Source: Clostridiales bacterium
GTDB taxonomy: Bacteria > Bacillota > Clostridia > Caldicoprobacterales > DTU083
DNA: 8,202 bases
Direction: 5' to 3'
NCBI GenBank assembly: GCA_012512335.1
Contig: JAAZEK010000028.1
Location: forward strand, 1 to 8,202
Shown: piece after piece, positions 1 to 5,671 of the stretch
Numbering within the stretch: the stretch's first letter is position 1
How the letters are laid out: each line of letters starts with the position of its first letter
Translations under genes and position numbers: made by a program
The notes under the pieces: model-generated
What the model saw: only the letters and a program-made list of their open reading frames with translations
Told to the model about the DNA's origin: nothing
Database searches by the model: none

Positions 1-127
1 GACTTTAATAGCTCTATGGATTTTTCTATTCTCTAAATATTATTTATAGGAGAGATGTCGCCAAATTGCTTTATTAATGTAGAGTAACATATCGTTTATT
101 CATTTTTGATTAAAAAGATAAAGGAAA

Positions 128-156
128 TGTCACAAAACCTGCTTCGGAAACGTTAC
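128..156 (+). promoter_or_regulatory. Candidate ECF-type autoregulatory promoter
   Basis: TGTCAC (128-133) and CGTTAC (151-156) are separated by 17 bases. This resembles the bipartite ECF promoters of Firmicutes, which have an AAC/CAC-containing -35 element, a 16-17 base spacer and a CGT-containing -10 element. It lies just upstream of an ECF sigma gene, and such genes usually transcribe themselves. No good sigma-A promoter was found closer to the gene. The spacing and position support the call, but the exact consensus of this sigma factor is unknown. Confidence 0.35.
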
Positions 157-163
157 AATTATG

Positions 164-179
164 AATACGGATCCGTATT
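164..179. repeat. Perfect 16-bp palindrome in the sigma-gene leader
   Basis: AATACGGATCCGTATT reads identically on both strands. It begins about 8 bases after the candidate -10 element and ends 4 bases before the AAAGGAG ribosome-binding site (184-190). As DNA it could be an operator for a dimeric repressor near the transcription start. As RNA it would form a 6-bp hairpin with a GATC loop next to the Shine-Dalgarno site. Its function is inferred from position only. Confidence 0.6.
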
Positions 180-203
180 AGACAAAGGAGATGTTAAAAT
201 ATT

Positions 204-752
204 GTGATTGATCAGAATACCCAGCATGCTTTTATTCAAGGGGATGAACATGCACTAGAAAAAATCATTCATGTATATACCAGCCCTTTGCTACGTTATT
301 GCACGGCTATCATGTGTAATGCAGAAGAAGCTAAAGATGTGGTACAGGAGACCTTCATTAAGGCTTACGAAAAAAGAAGACTTTTTAAGGCAAAAACCTC
401 GTTAAACGCTTGGCTTTACCGAATTGCCTATACTACAGCTATTGACACATTGCGTAAGCATAAACGTAGGGAGAAGTTGATCCCACTCGTAGCGCAAGTA
501 GAGCCAAACAATAGCCAAAGCCAAAGTGGTATATCAGAGCCACTGTATAGTATTTTAATATCTTTAACAGTGAAAGAGCGAACCTTACTTTTTGGCAGGG
601 TATTAGAGGAGCGACCTTATAAGGAGCTGGCTTTGATTTTAAATTCCTCAGAGTCCGCCCTGAGAAAAAGTTATCAGCGTCTTATTAGAAAGCTAGCGCT
701 GGAAATACAGCAAGAAGAAGGCCATGATTTTAAATTAATGAGGAGTGAATAG
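204..752 (+). CDS. ECF-family RNA polymerase sigma factor
   Basis: A 182-residue cytoplasmic sigma factor that would direct RNA polymerase to a small stress or envelope regulon. Region 2 spans about residues 10-90 and includes DVVQETFIKAYEK and the LNAWLYRIAYTTAIDTLRK helix used for -10 recognition. A variable linker covers 91-114. Region 4 spans about 115-165, with YKELALILNSSESALRKSYQRL as its helix-turn-helix. The size is typical of ECF factors, and no region 1 or 3 is present. The start is GTG at 204, behind AAAGGAG at 184-190. The 13-base spacing is longer than ideal, but ATG at 191 is in another frame and stops after six codons. The next gene begins two bases after the stop and encodes a membrane protein, as in sigma/anti-sigma operons. 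The ECF subgroup and target genes cannot be told from the sequence. Confidence 0.93.
   Translation: MIDQNTQHAFIQGDEHALEKIIHVYTSPLLRYCTAIMCNAEEAKDVVQETFIKAYEKRRLFKAKTSLNAWLYRIAYTTAIDTLRKHKRREKLIPLVAQVEPNNSQSQSGISEPLYSILISLTVKERTLLFGRVLEERPYKELALILNSSESALRKSYQRLIRKLALEIQQEEGHDFKLMRSE
741..745 (+). promoter_or_regulatory. Ribosome-binding site inside the sigma gene, fixing the start of the next gene
   Basis: AGGAG sits within the last codons of the sigma gene, 8 bases before ATG 754. It overlaps the in-frame GTG at 745, so that codon cannot be the start. The arrangement implies translational coupling of the two genes. Confidence 0.75.
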
Positions 753-753
753 A

Positions 754-1626
754 ATGAATATGAAAGATGTTCGAAGACAATTTGAAGATATGGAAGTACA
801 GCAACATGATTTTACCACCGATGTGATGAACCGAATCCAAATACGAAGTAAAAAGAGAAAAGTAAGACTGAGGATTGCTACCATTGCTATTGCCCTAATA
901 ATCACCATAGGAGCAACCCAATTTCAGCATATCTCTGCTTATGCAAATTCTATTTATAGGAACATTGCTATTCGTTTAAATAACGATATGATCATCCTCG
1001 ATGACCTAGATTCGATTCCCATTGAGATAAAAGATGTGAATTGGTTAGGTCATAAAAAAGGAAATAGAGCAGGTGTTAAGAGTTATGCTAGCATTGAAGA
1101 GGCAGAGGAAGAGCTGAAAATTAATATCCTGACAAATTCAATTAGCAGAAGCGATATTTATCATTTTGGTATCTCATTCATGTACTTTGAAAACATAAAC
1201 AAAGCAGAATTATCCTTTAGTAACCACTTCATTGGTGATTTGAAGGGTTTTAAAGAGATTATTACTGAAGAAAACAATCTTCGAATCTCCTATACAGCAG
1301 ATGAAACCACCCTTTATCAATCCCCATTGTCAATGAAGATTACCTTCTTGACAGGAATTGGGAGAGATTTTGAAAATATAGATTGGGAGTCCTTTGATTT
1401 TGAGGAAAAATACATCAGCTCTACAAACGGCATTGCTGCTTATCTTATGAAATATGTCCCAGAATTTGAGCTAAATGAAGATCAAACAGCACTTCGAGCA
1501 GCAGCGGGTGAATCCGCTAATGCAAAGACCGCCTTATTTGTACACGAGAATCTACTGTATACAATTTCAGGAGATGCACCCTTTGAGGAATTTAAGCGGA
1601 TTGTTGATTCATTTATAGTAGAGTGA
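754..1626 (+). CDS. Probable membrane anti-sigma factor with DUF4367-like C-terminal domain
   Basis: A 290-residue protein with a basic cytoplasmic N-terminus (about 1-40), one membrane helix (about 41-56, IATIAIALIITIGA) and a long extracytoplasmic part. The last 65 residues (226-290), with LFVHENLLYTISGDAPFEEFKRIVDS, resemble the DUF4367 domain found at the end of many Firmicute anti-sigma or sigma-regulatory proteins. The likely role is to hold the upstream ECF sigma factor at the membrane and release it on an outside signal. This is inferred from gene order and topology. The protein has no cysteine, so the zinc-binding HxxxCxxC anti-sigma motif is absent and sigma binding must use another fold. 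ATG 754 is chosen for its spacing from AGGAG; ATG 760 is also possible. The gene is followed by a strong terminator, so the operon appears to hold only these two genes. Confidence 0.8.
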   Translation: MNMKDVRRQFEDMEVQQHDFTTDVMNRIQIRSKKRKVRLRIATIAIALIITIGATQFQHISAYANSIYRNIAIRLNNDMIILDDLDSIPIEIKDVNWLGHKKGNRAGVKSYASIEEAEEELKINILTNSISRSDIYHFGISFMYFENINKAELSFSNHFIGDLKGFKEIITEENNLRISYTADETTLYQSPLSMKITFLTGIGRDFENIDWESFDFEEKYISSTNGIAAYLMKYVPEFELNEDQTALRAAAGESANAKTALFVHENLLYTISGDAPFEEFKRIVDSFIVE

Positions 1627-1642
1627 TATTTGTAGAAGAAAT

Positions 1643-1671
1643 AAAAAGGAGAGGCGTGCCTCTCCTTTTTT
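1643..1671 (+). terminator. Rho-independent terminator of the sigma/anti-sigma operon
   Basis: GGAGAGG (1648-1654) pairs perfectly with CCTCTCC (1659-1665) around a CGTG loop, and T6 (1666-1671) follows. An A5 run (1643-1647) precedes the stem, so the hairpin could also stop transcription from the opposite strand. It lies 17 bases after the anti-sigma stop codon. Confidence 0.93.
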
Positions 1672-1697
1672 GATAATTAATATACTAGTAAGCACTG

Positions 1698-1717
1698 CTT
1701 ATTGTAGCTATAATAAG
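1698..1717 (+). promoter_or_regulatory. TATAAT -10 box within a 20-bp near-palindrome upstream of the permease
   Basis: CTTATTGTAGCTATAATAAG is an inverted repeat with 9 of 10 pairs matching. It contains a consensus TATAAT at 1709-1714. No good -35 is seen 16-18 bases upstream, so the promoter may be weak or activator-dependent. A palindrome over the -10 box is what a repressor operator would look like. Transcription would start near 1720 and give a leader of about 100 bases before the permease gene. Confidence 0.45.
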
Positions 1718-1745
1718 ACATGGTATTAGCAGTAGATATACGCTG

Positions 1746-1796
1746 AGCACTTGAAATAACTAAATTGCGAAGCAAGTGGGAGCTAGTGCTGTTTTT
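1746..1796 (+). promoter_or_regulatory. Possible attenuator-like leader of the permease gene
   Basis: AGCACT (1746-1751) can pair with AGTGCT (1785-1790), which is followed by GTTTTT (1791-1796), a weak terminator-like arrangement. CACTTG (1748-1753) can instead pair with CAAGTG (1773-1778), and the two pairings exclude each other because they share 1748-1751. A small TTGC-GAA-GCAA hairpin (1765-1775) lies within. The stems are only 6 bp and no known riboswitch or T-box was recognised, so this is suggestive only. Confidence 0.25.
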
Positions 1797-1822
1797 AAGC
1801 TGAGTTTCATCGTGGAGGTTAT

Positions 1823-2842
1823 ATGATAGAAATTTTTTTAGCAACACTCAATCCTATGCTTATGCTCTTTTTATGTATGGTAGTGGGATTTGTATTATGT
1901 AAGACAAGGATACTACCTGAAAATGCGGGCAAGGTAATGGCAAAGCTTGAGACTTGGGTGTTTTGTCCTGCACTTAGCTTTTATACTATGGCTAGATATT
2001 GCACTATACAAAATATAGGTACGTACACAATAAATATGGTGATATCGGCATTTGGAGTAGCCATGGCTCTTGCTATTGCACTGCCACTATCTACTCTCTT
2101 TGTCAAGGATAAGGTATACGAAAGGAAGGTATATCAATATGCTTTGACCTTTGCTAATAGTGGCTATGTAGGTGACCCTGTAGTGCAGGCACTTTTTGGT
2201 GATATAGGATTGTCTTATTATAAAATGTACACCTTGCCAATAAGTTTGGTTATATACTCATGGGGTATAAACGCTTTAGTACCAAAAGTGGATAGAAAGA
2301 GTGGCAACCAACTAAAAAATCTATTGAATGCACCAATGGTAGCTATGCTCTTAGGAGTAATGGTAGGACTATTTGGTGGAGGAGAACTTTTGCTGGGAGC
2401 TGAGGGTAGTCTTAGCTTCTTTGGCTCGACCTTGAATGGATTCAAAGCTTGTATGGGACCAGTTGCCATGCTTTTAGCAGGCTTTACTGTTGCAAGATAT
2501 GATATTATCAAAATGCTCAAAAACAAAAAGGTATACATAGCAACAACACTTAGACTTATTATAATTCCTGCAATTATAATAACTGGTACATTTGGAGTTA
2601 AAGAGCTAATAGTTGTGATACTTGGTGTAGAAATCAATCATTTCATACTATTCTTAGTATTTTTCTCAGTAGGTACACCTTTGGGGTTAAATACAGTAAT
2701 ATTCCCTGAAGCCTTTGGTGGGGACCCGAGTACGGGAGCAAGTATGGTTATGATATCGCATACGCTGTGTGTTATAAGTATACCGTTGATGTATGCACTG
2801 ATGTGCGTAGTATTTGGTCAGCCAATTATACCAATGATGTAG
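1823..2842 (+). CDS. AEC-family (auxin efflux carrier type) transporter
   Basis: A 339-residue integral membrane permease with about ten hydrophobic segments in two halves. The halves are joined by a polar stretch near residues 153-168. Family features are visible: the N-terminal LxxxNPMLMLFLCMVVGFVLCKTRILPEN segment in which helix 1 leads to a short loop and 'LPEN'; ANSGYVGDPV at 111-120; GPVAMLLAGFTVAR at 212-225; and a C-terminal GTPLGLNTVIFPEAFGGD stretch (284-301) followed by the last two helices. Bacterial relatives move small organic anions such as malate, but substrate cannot be assigned here. The length is slightly above the usual 300-320. GGAGG at 1814-1818 precedes ATG 1823 by only 4 bases, which is short but acceptable. 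The gene appears monocistronic, lying between the terminator at 1643-1671 and a separate promoter for the next gene. The opposite strand also stays open over part of this gene, which is a compositional shadow. Confidence 0.9.
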   Translation: MIEIFLATLNPMLMLFLCMVVGFVLCKTRILPENAGKVMAKLETWVFCPALSFYTMARYCTIQNIGTYTINMVISAFGVAMALAIALPLSTLFVKDKVYERKVYQYALTFANSGYVGDPVVQALFGDIGLSYYKMYTLPISLVIYSWGINALVPKVDRKSGNQLKNLLNAPMVAMLLGVMVGLFGGGELLLGAEGSLSFFGSTLNGFKACMGPVAMLLAGFTVARYDIIKMLKNKKVYIATTLRLIIIPAIIITGTFGVKELIVVILGVEINHFILFLVFFSVGTPLGLNTVIFPEAFGGDPSTGASMVMISHTLCVISIPLMYALMCVVFGQPIIPMM

Positions 2843-2954
2843 CATGTCAAGCAAATCACATTCAATAAATATTTTTGACTACCTTCTTCAATTGCTTCTC
2901 ACTATCCTCATCTCAGTAATGTATATTATCAATCTATTCACACACTAAAAAGTC

Positions 2955-2963
2955 TGATATACT
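2955..2963 (+). promoter_or_regulatory. Extended -10 promoter of the MutS-like gene
   Basis: TGATATACT holds the TGn extension and a TATACT -10 box. There is no convincing -35 at the right distance, which extended -10 promoters tolerate. The predicted start near 2970 places the stem-loop at 2965-3005 at the 5' end of the transcript. Confidence 0.5.
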
Positions 2964-2964
2964 T

Positions 2965-3005
2965 TAACGAGCAACATATTTTGTAAGCAATCTTGTTGCG
3001 CGTTA
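2965..3005 (+). repeat. Strong inverted repeat / leader stem-loop before the MutS-like gene
   Basis: TAACGAGCAACA (2965-2976) and TGTTGCGCGTTA (2994-3005) are complementary at 11 of 12 positions, with a single A/G mismatch. They flank a 17-base loop. No T-run follows, so it is not a terminator. It ends 28 bases before the ribosome-binding site and could be an mRNA-stabilising leader structure or a protein-binding site. Confidence 0.65.
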
Positions 3006-3032
3006 GGAATGAAAGATAAAATTCTGTATTAC

Positions 3033-3040
3033 AAAGGTGG
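3033..3040 (+). promoter_or_regulatory. Ribosome-binding site fixing the MutS-like start at 3046
   Basis: AAAGGTGG lies 5 bases before ATG 3046. The upstream in-frame GTG at 3037 is part of this site and so cannot be the start codon. Confidence 0.7.
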
Positions 3041-3045
3041 CTTAT

Positions 3046-4809
3046 ATGTCTAGGATAAAAAACTGGTTAATAGGAAAAAACGTACGCGCAATGTTCGGTA
3101 CCGTAGCACTGTTTATAGCTCTAATATCATTTTATTTGTACAATCTAATTGATAGATTATATGCAATCGGCTTCGTTATAGCAGCCTTTGTTCTGGTTTA
3201 TGGAATATATCTGCATTTTATATTGGGTAAAATTGCATTACTTAATAAGCTGCGCAAACAATGGGGAAATCCTTTGAAGATTGAAAGGGATTTCAAGAAA
3301 ATTAAAGATGCGTACAAAACTATGCAGCTAAGTGATAGAGATTGCTATCAATTGGATGACCAAACATGGAACGACCTTCACATGGGTGATATATATTCGC
3401 TTGCAGATCGATCACTCACATCTTGCGGGCAGGTTCTCTTATACAATATTCTGCGAAAACCAATAACGAAAAGTGATAAGTGGGAGAAACACAGAAAAGC
3501 AATTCATACCTTTCATGAAAATGTGGATTTCAGAGAAAAGCTTCAAATGATACTTTATAAGCTTGGTAAGCAAGACAAAGAGCAGGTGGAGATACTACTC
3601 ACGGGAAGCCTTCCAGCTAAACCAAAATTCTGGGTTGTTTTAGAGGTAATACCTTATATCGTACTTATTTCAGCAATCTCTACATATGTCTTATTTAGTC
3701 TAGGAGAGATTGATTTATTTGTGTTTCCGCTATTATTAATTTTAACTTTATCTATAGTAAATGTAATAATAAGAAATCGCCTTCAAAAAGGTATTCTCCC
3801 TTACTTTACTTCAATAGGATATTTAGGCAAAATGATTGATACCGCCAAGCAGATGAAAGCCTTGTCAGCAAGTGGTCTTAAAGACCAGTTCGAAGAACTC
3901 TCAAAAGCCTATGACAAATGTAAGATTATTAACAACAAAACTTATGCTCTAAGTCTAGAGAAAGTTGATCCATTTGGCTTATATACTTATATTAATGTTC
4001 TCTTCCTAATTGATATTCGAATGTTCTTTAGAGCGATACGAGATATAGATAAATATAGGGATGAGCTGATAAGCTTATATACAATAATTGGTGAACTGGA
4101 TTCATTGACATCTATTGCTTCTTTTAGGGACAACTATCCTTCTTTGACCGAACCTGAATTAAATGATCAGGGTATCAAGTACGAGGTTGAAGATATGGTG
4201 CATCCACTGATAGCTAACCCAGTTGCCAACTCATTAATACTAGACGAAAAAAGGGCATTAATCACAGGCTCTAATATGTCCGGAAAGTCTACCTTCCTTA
4301 GGTCATTAGCAGTAAATGCGGTATTGGCTCAAACAATATGTGGAACCTTTACATCAAAGTATAGAGCTTCCTTCTTTAAGGTTACTAGCTCGATTAGTCA
4401 AAATGATAATTTGGTGGGAGGCAAAAGCTACTACCTGGCAGAAGCGGAAGCGCTGCTCAATATGTTAAATGGAGTTCAATCCGACATACCCAGCTTGTGT
4501 ATTATTGATGAGATTTTTCGTGGAACCAACTCAAAAGAGAGGATAGCAGCTGCTAGCCAGTTGCTAAAGTACATGTCCAAACTGAATGCCCTGACTATAG
4601 TTGCAACACATGATATAGAGCTAACAGCTATAGTAAAGGATGAGTACGATATCTATTATTTTGATGAGAATGTTGGCCCAGAGGGGCTTATGTTCGATTA
4701 TCATCTAAAGAACGGAGTTTCTCCAACCACAAATGCCATAAAAATTCTTGATTATTTGGGATATCCCAAAGAAATTGTTGATGGTTGCAAAAATATGTCT
4801 AATTGGTAA
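3046..4809 (+). CDS. Membrane-anchored MutS-related ATPase (MutS domain V family)
   Basis: A 587-residue protein ending in a complete MutS-type ABC ATPase. Walker A is GSNMSGKST at 408-416 (K414). A signature-like segment SQNDNLVGGKSYYLAEAEAL follows. Walker B is CIIDE with D488 and E489, then FRGTNSKER, and the switch histidine is H522 in VATHD. Residues about 90-150 (QTWNDLHMGDIYSLADRSLTSCGQVLLYNILRKP) match the MutS core (domain III) region. The mismatch-reading domain I and the connector domain are absent, and the protein is much shorter than the 850-plus residues of classical MutS. Instead, two hydrophobic helices lie at about 15-33 and 38-58, and two more at about 197-219 and 223-243. 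It is therefore probably held in the membrane and is unlikely to do ordinary mismatch repair. Relatives occur in Clostridia and Bacteroidetes with unknown role. It has its own promoter, and no mutL lies nearby. Confidence 0.88.
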   Translation: MSRIKNWLIGKNVRAMFGTVALFIALISFYLYNLIDRLYAIGFVIAAFVLVYGIYLHFILGKIALLNKLRKQWGNPLKIERDFKKIKDAYKTMQLSDRDCYQLDDQTWNDLHMGDIYSLADRSLTSCGQVLLYNILRKPITKSDKWEKHRKAIHTFHENVDFREKLQMILYKLGKQDKEQVEILLTGSLPAKPKFWVVLEVIPYIVLISAISTYVLFSLGEIDLFVFPLLLILTLSIVNVIIRNRLQKGILPYFTSIGYLGKMIDTAKQMKALSASGLKDQFEELSKAYDKCKIINNKTYALSLEKVDPFGLYTYINVLFLIDIRMFFRAIRDIDKYRDELISLYTIIGELDSLTSIASFRDNYPSLTEPELNDQGIKYEVEDMVHPLIANPVANSLILDEKRALITGSNMSGKSTFLRSLAVNAVLAQTICGTFTSKYRASFFKVTSSISQNDNLVGGKSYYLAEAEALLNMLNGVQSDIPSLCIIDEIFRGTNSKERIAAASQLLKYMSKLNALTIVATHDIELTAIVKDEYDIYYFDENVGPEGLMFDYHLKNGVSPTTNAIKILDYLGYPKEIVDGCKNMSNW

Positions 4810-4814
4810 AATTA

Positions 4815-4823
4815 TGATATAAT
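4815..4823 (+). promoter_or_regulatory. Consensus extended -10 promoter of the kinase pseudogene
   Basis: TGATATAAT, preceded by TA to give TATGn, is a perfect extended -10 element. It starts 5 bases after the MutS-like stop codon. No clear -35 hexamer is present. The promoter looks intact although the gene it serves is broken. Confidence 0.6.
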
Positions 4824-4885
4824 ATTGTAAATGTTAAGAGGTAATTGGCATTTATTGTAAGATTACAAAAAGGGGGCTTCTGTCA

Positions 4886-5537
4886 ATGGATGTGGATAAC
4901 ACTATACAGGATAAGAAATACTATAAATTAATACTTGACAACATATCGGTAGGAATGCAAATCGTTCAATTGTTATATGATGACCAAGGAAAACCGATAG
5001 ACTATTTATTTCTGGATGTGAATTCTGAATACGAAAAATTTATAGGATTTGCCAAGGAAGAAATCTTGGGAAAAACAGCCACTGACTTTAATTCTAATAT
5101 TGAGCCTGAATGGTTCATTAAATATGGGCAAATTGTAAAAGAGAGAAAAACTGATAGGTTTGAGCTGTTCAATGAATATCATGGATGTTGGTTTGATGTT
5201 CTGACAGTACCGTTTGGAGAACAAGACAAATTTGCAATTATATATACAGATATTACTGAACGTAAAAAGAGCGCACAAGCTCTATTAGCATGCTGTCACA
5301 TGAACTGAGGAATCCATTAGCTACGCTAACTGGTGGTATTACGCTTTTAAAAACATCTTTGATCCTTTTAAACAAGACAACAATTCTGCCAGTGGCTATA
5401 ATAATATGGGGCTTGGATTAGGCCTTTCTATAGTGAAGGAGTATATGGGAATGCATAATGGAGATGTTAGTGCAAGCAGTCCAGGTGTAGGAAAGGGATC
5501 TACATTTATACTTCGTCTACCAATTGTAGAGGAATAA
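4886..5537 (+). pseudogene. Decayed PAS-domain sensor histidine kinase
   Basis: This is a remnant of a soluble PAS sensor kinase. ATG 4886, behind AAAAAGGGGG (spacing 9), opens a 140-codon frame holding a whole PAS domain (about residues 12-125, ending IIYTDITERKKSAQAL) that stops at 5306-5308. From 5287 a second frame encodes SMLSHELRNPLATLTGGITLL, the H-box of HisKA with its phospho-accepting His codon at 5299-5301, and stops at 5419-5421. From about 5352 a third frame encodes NIFDPFKQDNNSASG, then the G2 box MGLGLGLSIVK and the kinase C-terminus, ending at 5535-5537. The rest of HisKA and the N and G1 boxes are missing, so an internal deletion of roughly 130-150 codons is inferred. At least one frameshift (near 5280) and one out-of-frame deletion (near 5345-5352) are needed. 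The first frame could still yield a free PAS protein. Sequencing error cannot explain the missing middle. Confidence 0.9.
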
Positions 5538-5557
5538 ATTTTTGTTCTAATAATAAA

Positions 5558-5658
5558 GGGAGGTTAGGTGCAAGGACACTGCATTATTTCAGCTAGTCCA
5601 AGATTTGAAACAATATACTGACATCCAGTTCATCGACGATGCTTCTTTTGAAATATAA
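5558..5658 (+). other. Short unrecognised coding remnants after the kinase fossil
   Basis: GGGAGG (5558-5563) is well spaced from a GTG at 5568, which opens only 17 codons and stops at 5619-5621. In another frame, 5581-5658 reads ALFQLVQDLKQYTDIQFIDD and then ASFEI before a TAA, like the natural C-terminus of a protein. The two together look like the start and end of a gene with its middle lost, consistent with the decay just upstream. I do not recognise either fragment. A CATCGACGATG inverted repeat (5631-5641) lies in the second fragment. No clear terminator was found between 5538 and 5671 for either converging gene. Confidence 0.3.
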
Positions 5659-5671
5659 TTAGATTACTAAA

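Noticed and set aside
55..87. Ten-codon frame behind a GGAGAG sequence
   Set aside because: It is too short, the ribosome-binding site is too close to the ATG, and no similarity or leader-peptide feature such as a run of regulatory codons is present.
745..747. GTG as start of the anti-sigma gene
   Set aside because: This codon overlaps the AGGAG site that properly serves ATG 754.
2218..2637. Open minus-strand frame inside the permease gene
   Set aside because: It is antisense to a clear AEC transporter. Its hydrophobic sequence follows from the codons of the real gene, and it has no ribosome-binding site or family match.
2846..2879. Possible terminator after the permease (GTCAA/TTGAC)
   Set aside because: The stem is only 5 bp with a 24-base loop and no following T-run.
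2965..3005. Integron attC-like site (TAAC...GTTA ends)
   Set aside because: The outer boxes only partly match RYYYAAC and GTTRRRY. At 41 bases it is shorter than known attC sites, no extrahelical bases are evident, and there is no integrase or cassette structure nearby.
3037..3039. GTG as start of the MutS-like gene
   Set aside because: It is part of the AAAGGTGG ribosome-binding site, and ATG 3046 is correctly spaced.
5006..5278. Open minus-strand frame inside the PAS segment
   Set aside because: It is antisense to a recognisable PAS domain, with no recognisable domain of its own.
5287..5421. Programmed frameshifting to make a full kinase
   Set aside because: A frameshift would restore the H-box, but the N and G1 boxes are physically absent and a second shift would also be needed, so decay is the simpler reading.
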